Shown one piece after another: positions 38,024-50,839 of a DNA stretch of 64,000 nt. Source of the DNA: Gymnothorax reevesii (Eukaryota > Chordata > Actinopteri > Anguilliformes > Muraenidae); contig CM056584.1 in the NCBI GenBank assembly GCA_029721435.1, forward strand, positions 8,576,395 through 8,640,394, written 5' to 3'. How positions within the stretch are numbered: position 1 is the stretch's first letter; each line of letters starts with the position of its first letter. The notes below the pieces were generated by a model. It saw only the letters and a list, made by a program, of their open reading frames with translations. It was not told the DNA's origin and ran no database searches. The position numbers were made by a program, and so were the translations under genes.

Positions 38024-39968
38024 CTAGCGATCTAATGTGAGTGCTAATAGTTGGTCATTTCATACTGTACGTGTCCTCTATGATGTTAATTGGAGATCAG
38101 ATGGCATTTCAGCTTAACCCTTCTTGTATAATAAAAAAATTGAGTAATGTTAATGTTTAAATGCTAATGCTAACATGCTAATGCTAGCGATCTAATGTGA
38201 GTTCTAATATCTGGTCATTTTCATACTATACGTGTCCTCTATGATGTTAATAGGAGATCAGATGGCATTTCAGCTTAACCTTTCTTTTGTAAAATGGAAA
38301 TTGAGTGACATTAATGTTTTAATACTAATGCTAACATGCTAATGCTAGCGATCTAATGTGGGTGCTAATATCTGGTCATTTTCATACTGTACGTGTCCTC
38401 TATGATGGGAGTATGGGATCAGATGGCATTTCAGCTTAACCCTGCGTGTGTAAAATGGAAATTGAGTGACGTTAATGTTTGAATACTAATGCTAACATGC
38501 TAATGCTAGCAATCTAATCTGAGTGCTAATATCTGGTCATTTTCATACTGTACGTGTCCTCTATGATGGGAGTATGGGATCAGATGGCATTTCAGCTTAA
38601 CCCTGCTTGTGTAAAATGGAAATTTAGTGACGTTAAAGTTTGAATGCTAATGCTAACATGCTAATGCTAGCGATCTAATGTGAGTGCTAATATCTGGTCA
38701 TTTTCATACTGTACGTGTCCTCTATGATGGGAGTATGGGATCAGATGGCATTTCAGCTTAACCCTGCTTGTGTAAAATGGAAATTGAGTGAAGTTAATGT
38801 TGGAATACTAATGCTAACATGCTTATGCTAGCAATCTATTGTGAGTGCCAATATCTGGTGATTTTCATACTGTACGTGTCCTCTATGATGTTAGGATGAG
38901 ATCAGATGGCATTTCTCCTTCACCCTTCTTGTATTATAAGCAAATTGAGTAATGTTAATGTTTCGATGCTAATGCTAACATGCTGATGCTAACATGCTAA
39001 TGCTAGCAATCTAATGTGAGTGCTAATACCTGGTCATTTTCATACTGTACATGTCCTCTATGATGGGAGTATGGGATCAGATGGCATTTCAGCTTAACCC
39101 TGCTTGTGTAAAATGGAAATTGAGTGACATTAATGTTTGAATGCTAATGCTAACATGCTAATGCTAGCTATCTAATGGGAGTTCTAATATCTGGTCATTT
39201 TCATACTATACGTGTCCTCTTTGATGTTAATAGGAGATCAGATGGCATTTCAGCTTAACCCTTCTTGTTTAAAATGGAAATTGAGTGATTTTAATGTTTA
39301 AATGCTAATGCTAACATGCTAAAGCTAGCGATCTAATGTGAGTGCTAATACCTGGTCATTTTCATACTGTACGTGTCCTCTATGATGAGAATATGGGATC
39401 AGATGGCATTTCAGCTTAACCCTGTTTGTGTAAAATGGAAATTGAGTGAAGTTAATGTTTAAATGCTAATGCTAACATGCTAATGCTAGCGATCTAATGT
39501 GAGTGCTTATATCTGGTCATTTTCATACTGTACGTGTCCTCTATGATGTTAATAGGAGATCAGATGGCATTTCAGCTTTACCCTTCTTTTGTTAAATGGA
39601 AATTGAGTGACATTAATGTTTTAATACTAATGCTAACATGCTAATGCTAGCGATTTAATGTGAGTGCTAATATCTGGTCATTTTCATACTTTACGTGTCG
39701 TCTATGATGTTAATAGGAGATCAGATGGCATTTCAGCTTAACCCTGCTTGTGTAAAATGGAAATTCAGTGACGTTAATGTTTGAATGCTAATGCTAACAT
39801 GCTAATGCTAGCGATCTATTGTGAGTGCCAATAACTGGTGATTTTCATACTGTACGTGTCCTCTATGATTGGAGTATGGGATCAGATGGCATTTCAGCTT
39901 AACCCTGCTTGTGTAAAATAGAAATTGAGTGACGTTAATGTTTGAATGCTCATGCTAACATGCTAATG
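38024..39968 (+). repeat. Shortened second B unit, copy 2
   Basis: This matches 27287-29231 at 10737 bp and shares both derived losses: the missing base in gttggtcatttcatac (near 38055) and the missing tcctccatgattgg monomer body before E3 (38828). It also shares tacgtgtcgtc near 39690 and the aataactgg variant. Private to this copy is gttaaatgg near 39591. Confidence 0.86.
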
Positions 39969-42900
39969 CTAGCGATCTAATGTGAGTGCTAATACCTGGT
40001 CATTTTCAAACTGTACATGTCCTCTATGATGGGAGTATGAGATCAGATGGCTTTTCAGCTTAACCCTGCTTGTGTCAAATGGAAATTTAATGACATTCAT
40101 GTTTTAATGCTAATGCTAACATGCTAATGCTAGCGATCTAATGTGAGTGCTAATATCTGGTCATTTTCAAACTATACGTGTCCTCTAGGATGTTAATAGG
40201 AGATCAGATGGCATTTCAGCTTAACCCTATTTGTGTAAAATGGAAATTGAGTGATGTTAATGTTTAAATGCTAATGCTAACATGCTGATGCTAGCGCTCT
40301 AATGTGAGTGCTAATATCTGTTCATTTTCATACTGTACGTGTCCTCTATGATGGGAATATGGGATCAGATGGCATTTCAGCATATCCCTGTTTGTGTAAA
40401 ATGGAAATTGAGTGACGTTAATGTTTAAATGCTAATGCTAACATGCTAATGCTAGCGATCTAATGTGAGTGCTAATATCTGGTCATTTTCATACTGCACG
40501 TGTCCTCTATGATGTTAATAGGAGATCAGATGGCATTTCAGCTTAACCCTTCTTGTATAATAAAAAAATTGAGTAATGTTAATGTTTAAATGCTAATGCT
40601 AACATGCTAATGCTAGCGATCTAATGTGAGTTCTAATATCTGGTCATTTTCATACTATACGTGTTCTCTATGATGTTAATAGGAGATCAGATGGCATTTC
40701 AGCTTTACCCTTCTTTTGTAAAATGGAAATTGAGTGACATTAAAGTTTTTATACTAATGCTAGCATGCTAATGCTAGCGATCTAATGTGGGTGCTAATAT
40801 CTGGTCATTTTCATACTGTACGTGTCCTCTATGATGGGAGTATGGGATCAGATGGCATTTCAGCTTAACCCTGCTTGTGTAAAATGGAAATTGAGTGACG
40901 TTAATGTATGAATACTAATGCTAACATGCTAATGCTAGCAATCTAATGTGAGTGCTAATATCTGGTCATTTTCATACTGTACGTGTCCTCTATGATGGGA
41001 GTATGGGATCAGATGGCATTTCAGCTTAACCCTGCTTGTGTAAAATAGAAATTGAGTGATGTTAATGTTTGAATGCTAATGCTAACATGCTAATGCTAGC
41101 GATCTAATGTGAGTTCTAATATCTGGTCATTTTCATACTGTAAGTGTCCTCTATAATGTTAGTATGAGATCAGATGGCATTTCTCCTTCACCCTTCTTGT
41201 ATTATGAGCAAATTGAGTAATGTTAATGTTTCAATGCTAATGCTAACATGCTGATGCTAACATGCTAATGCTAGCGATCTAATGTGAGTGCTAATAGTTG
41301 GTCATTTTCATACTGTACGTGTCCTCTATGATGTTAATTGGAGATCAGATGGCATTTCAGCTTAACCCTTCTTGTATAATAAAAAAATTGAGTAATGTTA
41401 ATGTTTAAAAGCTAATGCTAATATGCCAATGCTAGCGATCTAATGTGAGTTCTAATATCTGGTCATTTTCATCCTATACGTGTCCTCTATAATGTTAATA
41501 GGAGATCAGATGGCATTTCAGCTTAACCCTTCTTGTGTAAAATGGAAATTGTGTGACATTAATGTTTTAATACTAATGCTAACATGCTAATGCTAGCGAT
41601 CTAATGTCAGTGCTAATATCTGGTCATTTTGATACTGTACTTGTCCTCTATGATGTTAATAGGAGATCAGATGGCATTTCAGCTTAACCCTGCTTGTGTA
41701 AAATGGAAATTTAGTGACGTTAATGTTTGAATGCTAATGCTAACATGCTAATGCTAGCGATCTAATGTGAGTGCTAATATCTGGTCATTTTCATACTTTA
41801 CGTGTCCTCTATGATGTTAATAGGAGATCAGATGGCATTTCAGCTTAACCCTGCTTGTGTAAAATGGAAATTTAGTGAGGTTAATGTTTGAATGCTGATG
41901 CTAACATGCTAATGCTAGCGATCTAATGTGAGTGCTAATATCTCTTCATTTTCATACTGTACGTGTCCTCTATGATGGGAGTATGGGATCAGATGGCATT
42001 TCAGCTTAACCCTGCTTGTGTAAAATGGAAATTGAGTGAAGTTAATGTTGGAATACTAATGCTAACATGCTTATGCTAGCAATCTATTGTGAGTGCCTAT
42101 ATCTGGTGATTTTCATACTGTACGTGTCCTCTATGATTGGAGTATGGGATCAGATGGCATTTCAGCTTAACCCTGCTTGTGTAAAATAGAAATTGAGTGA
42201 CGTTAATGTTTGAATGCTAATGCTAACATGCTAATGCTAGCGATCTAATGTGAGTGCTAATACCTGGTCATTTTCATACTGTACATGTCCTCTATGATGG
42301 GAGTATGAGATCAGATGGCTTTTCAGCTTAACCCTGCTTGTGTAAAATGGAAATTTAATGACGTTCATGTTTTAATGCTAATGCTAACATGATAATGCTA
42401 GCGATCTAATGTGAGTGCTAATATCTGGTCATTTTAATACTATACGTGTCCTCTAGGATGTTAATAGGAGATCAGATGGCATTTCAGCTTAACCCTTCTT
42501 GTGTAAAATGGAAATTGAGTGATGTTAATGTTTAAATGCTAATGCTAACATGCTGATGCTAGCGCTCTAATGTGAGTGCTAATATCTGGTCATTTTCATA
42601 CTGTACGTGTCCTCTATGATGGGAATATGGGATCAGATGGCATTTCAGCATAACCCTGTTGGTGTAAAACGGAAATTGAGTGACGTTAATGTTTAAATGC
42701 TAATGCTAACATGCTAATGCTAGCGATCTAATGTGAGTGCTAATATCTGGTCATTTTCATACTGTACGTGTCCTCTATGATGTTAATAGGAGATCAGATG
42801 GCATTTCAGCTTAACCCTACTTGTATAATAAAAAAATTGAGTAATGTTAATGTTTAAATGCTAAAGCTAACATGCTAATGCTAGCTATCTAATGTGAGTG

Positions 42901-43538
42901 CCAATATCTGGTGATTTTCATACTGTACGTGTCCTCTATGATTGGAGTATGGGATCAGATGGCATTTCAGCTTAACCCTGCTTGTGTAAAATAGAAATTG
43001 AGTGACGTTAATGTTTGAATGCTAATGCTAACATGCTAATGCTAGTGATCTAATGTGAGTGCTAATATCTGGTCATTTTCATACTGTACGTGTCCTCTAT
43101 GATGGGAGTACGGGATAAGATGGCATTTCAGCTTAACCCTGCTTGTGTAAAATGGAAATTGAGTGACGTTAATGTTTGAATACTAATGCTAACATGCTAT
43201 TGCTTGAAATCTAATGTGAGTGCTAATATCTGGTCATTTTCATACTGTACGTGTCCTCTATGATGGGAGTATGGGATCAGATGGCATTTCAGCTTAACCC
43301 TGCTTGTGTAAAATAGAAATTGAGTGACGTTAATGTTTGAATGCTAATGCTAACATGCTAATGCTAGCGATCTAATGTGAGTGCTAATATCTGGTCATTT
43401 TCATACTGTAAGTGTCCTCTATGATGTTAGTATGAGATCAGAAGACATTTCTCCTTCACCCTTCTTGTATTATAAGCAAATTGGGTAATGTTAATGTTTC
43501 AATGCTAATACTAACATGCTGATGCTAACATGCTAATG
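39969..43538 (+). repeat. Full H unit (22-mer, 3570 bp) after B
   Basis: It starts like 29232 (caaactgtacatg, gtgtcaaatgg) but keeps all 22 monomers. It runs through cagtgct with gatactgtacttg (41593), ctttacg, tctcttcat, ctattgtgagtgccta, acctgg, ctaggatg, gcgctct with the private ctgttggtgtaaaacgg (near 42657), aaagctaac, gccaat, gctagtgatc, gcttgaaatc (43203) and E2 (43364). It shows what the 14-monomer copy at 29232 lost. Confidence 0.88.
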
Positions 43539-43699
43539 CTACAAATCAAATGTGAGTGCTAATACCTGGTCATTTTCATACTGTACATGTCTTCTATGAT
43601 GGGAATATGGGATCAGATGGCATTTCAGCTTAACCCTGCTTGTGTAAAATGGAAATTGAGTGACGTTAATGTTTGAATGCTAATGCTAACATGCTAATG
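43539..43699 (+). repeat. Single extra landmark monomer
   Basis: One ctacaaatcaaatg monomer stands alone between the E2 of the preceding H unit and the first monomer of the next triple block at 43700 (ctagcgatct, caaactgtacatg). Landmark spacing here is therefore 3731 bp, 3570 plus 161. It marks the junction between the second composite block and the second triple-H block. Confidence 0.86.
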
Positions 43700-46600
43700 C
43701 TAGCGATCTAATGTGAGTGCTAATACCTGGTCATTTTCAAACTGTACATGTCCTCTATGATGAGAGTATGAGATCAGATGGCTTTTCAGCTTAACCCTGC
43801 TTGTGTAAAATGGAAATTTAATGACATTCATGTTTTAATGCTAATGCTAACATGCTAATGCTAGCGATCTAATGTGAGTGCTAATATCTGGTCATTTTCA
43901 AACTATACGTGTCCTCTAGGATGTTAATAGGAGATCAGATGGCATTTCAGCTTAACCCTTCTTGTGTAAAATGGAAATTGAGTGATGTTAATGTTTAAAT
44001 GCTAATGCTAACATGCTGATGCTAGCGCTCTAATGTGAGTGCTAATATCTGGTCATTTTCATACTGTACGTGTCCTCTATGATGGGAATATGGGATCAGA
44101 TGGCATTTCAGCATAACCCTGTTTGTGTAAAATGGAAATTGAGTGACGTTAATGTTTAAATGCTAATGCTAACATGCTAATGCTAGCGATCTAATGTGAG
44201 TGCTAATATCTGGTCATTTTCATACTGTACGTGTCCTCTATGATGTTAATAGGAGATCAGATGGCATTTCAGCTTAACCCTTCTTGTATAATAAAAAAAT
44301 TGAGTAATGTTAATGTTTAAATGCTAATGCTAACAAGCTAATGCTAGCGATCTAATGTGAGTTCTAATATCTGGTCATTTTCATACTATACGTGTCCTCT
44401 ATGATGTTAATAGGAGATCAGATGGCATTTCAGCTTTACCCTTCTTTTGTAAAATGGAAATTGAGTGACATTAAAGTTTTTATACTAATGCTAGCATGCT
44501 AATGCTAGCGATCTAATATGGGTGCTAATATCTGGTCATTTTCATACTGTACGTGTCCTCTATGATGGGAGTATGGGATCAGATGGCATTTCAGCTTAAC
44601 CCTGCTTGTGTAAAATGGAAATTGAGTGACGTTAATGTATGAATACTAATGCTAACATGCTAATGCTAGCAAACTAATGTGAGTGCCTATATCTGGTCAT
44701 TTTCATACTGTACGTGTCCTCTATGATGGGAGTATGGGATCAGATGGCATTTCAGCTTAACCCTGCTTGTGTAAAATAGAAATTGAGTGATGTTAATGTT
44801 TGAATGCTAATGCTAACATGCTAATGCTAGCGATCTAATGTGAGTTCTAATATCTGGTCATTTTCATACTGTAAGTGTCCTCTATGATGTTAGTATGAGA
44901 TCAGATGGCATTTCTCCTTCACCCTTCTTGTATTATGAGCAAATTGAGTAATGTTAATGTTTCAATGCTAATGCTAACATGCTGATGCTAACATGCTAAT
45001 GCTAGCGATCTAATGTGAGTGCTAATAGTTGGTTATTTTCATACTGTACGTGTCCTCTATGATGTTAATTGGAGATCAGATGGCATTTCAGCTTAACCCT
45101 TCTTGTATAATAAAAAAATTGAGTAATGTTAATGTTTAAAAGCTAATGCTAATATGCCAATGCTAGCGATCTAATGTGAGTTCTAATATCTGGTCATTTT
45201 CATCCTATACGTGTCCTCTATAATGTTAATAGGAGATCAGATGGCATTTCAGCTTCACCCTTCTTGTGTAAAATGGAAATTGTGTGACATTAATGTTTTA
45301 ATACTAATGCTAACATGCTAATGCTAGCGATCTAATGTCAGTGCTAATATCTGGTCATTTTCATACTGTACGTGTCCTCTATGATGTTAATAGGAGATCA
45401 GATGGCATTTCAGCTTAACCCTGCTTGTGTAAAATGGAAATTTAGTGACGTTAATGTTTGAATGCTAATGCTAACATGCTAATGCTAGCGATCTAATGTG
45501 AGTGCTAATATCTGGTCATTTTCATACTTTACGTGTCCTCTATGATGTTAATAGGAGATCAGATGGCATTTCAGCTTAACCCTGCTTGTGTAAAATGGAA
45601 ATTTAGTGAGGTTAATGTTTGAATGCTGATGCTAACATGCTAATGCTAGCGATCTAATGTGAGAGCTAATATCTCTTCATTTTCATACTGTACGTGTCCT
45701 TTATGATGGGAGTATGGGATCAGATGGCATTTCAGCTTAACCCTGCTTGTGTAAAATGGAAATTGAGTGAAGTTAATGTTGGAATACTAATGCTAACATG
45801 CTTATGCTAGCAATCTATTGTGAGTGCCTATATCTGGTGATTTTCATACTGTACGTGTCCTCTATGATTGGAATATGGGATCAGATGGCATTTCAGCTTA
45901 ACCCTGCTTGTGTAAAATAGAAATTGAGTGACGTTAATGTTTGAATGCTAATGCTAACATGCTAATGCTAGCGATCTAATGTGAGTGCTAATACCTGGTC
46001 ATTTTCATACTGTACATGTCCTCTATGATGGGAGTATGAGATTAGATGGCTTTTCAGCTTAACCCTGCTTGTGTAAAATGGAAATTTAATGATGTTCATG
46101 TTTTAATGCTAATGCTAACATGATAATGCTAGCGATCTAATGTGAGTGCTAATATCTGGTCATTTTCATACTATACGTGTCCTCTAGGATGGTAATAGGA
46201 GATCAGATGGCATTTCAGCTTAACCCTTCTTGTGTAAAATGGAAATTGAGTGATGTTAATGTTTAAATGCTAATGCTAACATGCTGATGCTAGCGCTCTA
46301 ATGTGAGTGCTAATATCTGGTCATTTTCATACTGTACGTGTCCTCTATGATGGGAATATGGGATCAGATGGCATTTCAGCATAACCCTGTTTGTGTAAAA
46401 TGGAAATTGAGTGACGTTAATGTTTAAATGCTAATGCTAACATGCTAATGCTAGCGATCTAATGTGAGTGCTAATATCTGGTCATTTTCATACTGTACGT
46501 GTCCTCTATGATGTTAATAGGAGATCAGATGGCATTTCAGCTTAACCCTTCTTGTATAATAAAAAAATTGAGTAATGTTAATGTTTAAATGCTAAAGCTA

Positions 46601-47269
46601 ACATGCTAATGCTAGCGATCTAATGCGAGTGCCAATATCTGGTGATTTTCATACTGTACGTGTCCTCTATGATTGGAGTATGGGATCAGATGGCATTTCA
46701 GCTTAACCCTGCTTGTGTAAAATAGAAATTGAGTGACGTTAATGTTTGAATGCTAATGCTAACATGCTAATGCTAGTGATCTAATGTGAGTGCTAATATC
46801 TGGTCATTTTCATACTGTACGTGTCCTCTATGATGGGAGTACGGGATCAGATGGCATTTCAGCTTAACCCTGCTTGTGTAAAATGGAAATTGAGTGACGT
46901 TAATGTTTGAATACTAATGCTAACATGATATTGCTTGCAATCTAATGTGAGTGCTAATATCTGGTCATTTTCATACTGTACGTGTCCTCTATGATGGGAG
47001 TATGGGATCAGATGGCATTTCAGCTTAACCCTGCTTGTGTAAAATAGAAATTGAGTGACATTAATGTTTGAATCCTAATGCTAACATGCTAATGCTAGCG
47101 ATCTAATGTGAGTGCTAATATCTGGTCATTTTCATACTGTAAGTGTCCTCTATGATGTTAGTATGAGATCAGAAGACATTTCTCCTTCACCCTTCTTGTA
47201 TTATAAGCAAATTGGGTAATGTTAATGTTTCAATGCTAATACTAACATGCTGATGCTAACATGCTAATG
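43700..47269 (+). repeat. H unit 1 of second triple block
   Basis: This is the counterpart of 12993-16562 at an offset of 30707 bp. It has the same unusual first two monomers (caaactgtacatg; caaactatacg with ctaggatg), E1 at 44827 and E2 at 47095. Private marks include gatgagagtatgag near 43761, taacaagctaatg near 44331, gcttcaccc near 45253 and gagagctaat near 45661. Confidence 0.89.
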
Positions 47270-50200
47270 CTACAAATCAAATGTGAGTGCTAATACCTGG
47301 TCATTTTCATACTGTACATGTCTTCTATGATGGGAATATGGGATCAGATGGCATTTCAGCTTAACCCTGCTTGTGTAAAATGGAAATTGAGTGACGTTAA
47401 TGTTTGAATGCTAATGCTAACATGCTAATGCTAGCGATCTTATATGAGTGCTAATATCTGGTCATTTTTATACTATACGTGTCCTCTATGATGTTAATAG
47501 GAGATCAGATGGCATTTCAGCTTAACCCTTCTTGTGTAAAATGGAAATTGAGTGATGTTAATGTTTAAATGCTAATGCTAACATGCTGATGCTAGCGCTC
47601 TAATGTGAGTGCTAATATCTGGTCATTTTCATACTGTACGTGTCCTCTATGATGGGAATATGGGATCAGATGGCATTTCAGCATAACCCTGTTTGTGTAA
47701 AATGGAAATTGAGTGGAGTTAATGTTTAAATGCTAATGCTAACATGCTAATGCTAGCGATCTAATGTGAGTGCTAATATCTGGTCATTTTCATACTGTAC
47801 GTGTCCTCTATGATCTTAATAGGAGATCAGATGGCATTTCAGCTTAACCCTTCTTGTATAATAAAAAAATTGAGTAATGTTAATGTTTAAATGCTAATGC
47901 TAACATGCTAATGCTAGCGATTTAATGTGAGTTCTAATATCTGGTCATTTTCATACTATACGTGTCCTCTATGATGTTAATAGGAGATCAGATGGCATTT
48001 CAGCTTTACCCTTCTTTTGTAAAATGGAAATTGAGTGACATTAAAGTTTTTATACTAATGCTAGCATGCTAATGCTAGCGATCTAATATGGGTGCTAATA
48101 TCTGGTCATTTTCATACTGTACGTGTCCTCTATGATGGGAGTATGGGATCAGATGGCATTTCAGCTTAACCCTGCTTGTGTAAAATGGAAATTGAGTGAC
48201 GTTAATGTATGAATACTAATGCTAACATGCTAATGCTAGCAATCTAATGTGAGTGCCTATATCTGGTCATTTTCATACTGTACGTGTCCTCTATGATGGG
48301 AGTATGGGATCAGATGGCATTTCAGCTTAACCCTGCTTGTGTAAAATAGAAATTGAGTGATGTTAATGTTTGAATGCTAATGCTAACATGCTAATGCTAG
48401 CGATCTAATGTGAGTTCTAATATCTGGTCATTTTCATACTGTAAGTGTCCTCTATGATGTTAGTATGAGATCAGATGGCATTTCTCCTTCACCCTTCTTG
48501 TATTATGAGCAAATTGAGTAATGTTAATGTTTCAATGCTAATGCTAACATGCTGATGCTAACATGCTAATGCTAGCGATCTAATGTGAGTGCTCATAGTT
48601 GGTTATTTTCATACTGTACGTGTCCTCTATGATGTTAATTGGAGATCAGATGGCATTTCAGCTTAACCCTTCTTGTATAAAAAAAAAATTGAGTAATGTT
48701 AATGTTTAAAAGCTAATGCTAATATGCCAATGCTAGCGATCTAATGTGAGTTCTAATATCTGGTCATTTTCATCCTATACGTGTCCTCTATAATGTAAAT
48801 AGGAGATCAGATGGCATTTCAGCTTAACCCTTCTTGTGTAAAATGGAAATTGTGTGACATTAATGTTTTAATACTAATGCTAACATGCTAATGCTAGCGA
48901 TCTAATGTCAGTGCTAATATCTGGTCATTTTCATACTGTACGTGTCCTCTATGATGTTAATAGGAGATCAGATGGCATTTCAGCTTAACCCTGCTTGTGT
49001 AAAATGGAAATTTAGTGACGTTAATGTTTGAATGCTAATGCTAACATGCTAATGCTAGCGATCTAATGTGAGTGCTAATATCTGGTCATTTTCATACTTT
49101 ACGTGTCCTCTATGATGTTAATAGGAGATCAGATGGCATTTCAGCTTAACCCTGCTTGTGTAAAATGGAAATTTAGTGAGGTTAATGTTTGAATGCTGAT
49201 GCTAACATGCTAATGCTAGCGATCTAATGTGAGTGCTAATATCTCTTCATTTTCATACTGTACGTGTCCTTTATGATGGGAGTATGGGATCAGATGGCAT
49301 TTCAGCTTAACCCTGCTTGTGTAAAATGGAAATTGAGTGAAGTTAATGTTGGAATACTAATGCTAACATGCTTATGCTAGCAATCTATTGTGAGTGCCTA
49401 TATCTGGTGATTTTCATACTGTACGTGTCCTCTATGATTGGAGTATGGGATCAGATGGCATTTCAGCTTAACCCTGCTTGTGTAAAATAGAAATTGAGTG
49501 ACGTTAATGTTTGAATGCTAATGCTAACATGCTAATGCTAGCGATCTAATGTGAGTGCTAATACCTGGTCATTTTCATACTGTACATGTCCTCTATGATG
49601 GGAGTATGAGATTAGATGGCTTTTCAGCTTAACCCTGCTTGTGTAAAATGGAAATTTAATGACGTTCATGTTTTAATGCTAATGCTAACATGATAATGCT
49701 AGCGATCTAATGTGAGTGCTAATATCTGGTCATTTTCATACTATACGTGTCCTCTAGGATGGTAATAGGAGATCAGATGGCATTTCAGCTTAACCCTTCT
49801 TGTGTAAAATGGAAATTGAGTGATGTTAATGTTTAAATGCTAATGCTAACATGCTGATGCTAGCGCTCTAATGTGAGTGCTAATATCTGGTCATTTTCAT
49901 ACTGTACGTGTCCTCTATGATGGGAATATGGGATCAGATGGCATTTCAGCATAACCCTGTTTGTGTAAAATGGAAATTGAGTGACGTTAATGTTTAAATG
50001 CTAATGCTAACATGCTAATGCTAGCGATCTAATGTGAGTGCTAATATCTGGTCATTTTCATACTGTACGTGTCCTCTATGATGTTAATAGGAGATCAGAT
50101 GGCATTCCAGCTTAACCCTTCTTGTATAATAAAAAAATTGAGTAATGTTAATGTTTAAATGCTAAAGCTAACATGCTAATGCTAGCGATCTAATGTGAGT

Positions 50201-50839
50201 GCCAATATCTGGTGATTTTCATACTGTACGTGTCCTCTATGATTGGAGTATGGGATCAGATGGCATTTCAGCTTAACCCTGCTTGTGTAAAATAGAAATT
50301 GAGTGACGTTAATGTTTGAATGCTAATGCTAACATGCTAATGCTAGTGATCTAATGTGAGTGCTAATATCTGGTCATTTTCATACTGTACGTGTCCTCTA
50401 TGATGGGAGTACGGGATCAGATGGCATTTCAGCTTAACCCTGCTTGTGTAAAATGGAAATTGAGTGACGTTAATGTTTGAATACTAATGCTAACATGCTA
50501 TTGCTTGCAATCTAATGTGATTGCTAATATCTGGTCATTTTCATACTGTACGTGTCCTCTATGATGGGAGTATGGGATCAGATGGCATTTCAGCTTAACC
50601 CTGCTTGTGTAAAATAGAAATTGAGTGACATTAATGTTTGAATCCTAATGCTAACATGCTAATGCTAGCGATCTAATGTGAGTGCTAATATCTGGTCATT
50701 TTCATACTGTAAGTGTCCTCTATGATGTTAGTATGAGATCAGAAGACATTTCTCCTTCACCCTTCTTGTATTATAAGCAAATTGGGTAATGTTAATGTTT
50801 CAATGCTAATACTAACATGCTGATGCTAACATGCTAATG
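47270..50839 (+). repeat. H unit 2 of second triple block
   Basis: This is the counterpart of 16563-20132 at 30707 bp and of 50840 at 3570 bp. It holds E1 at 48397 and E2 at 50665. The gctcatagtt mark (near 48591) and ataatgtaaatagg (near 48791) are shared with the next unit at 52161 and 52361, so these two units are sisters. One A run is longer here (tgtataaaaaaaaatt near 48676) through a T to A change. Confidence 0.91.
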
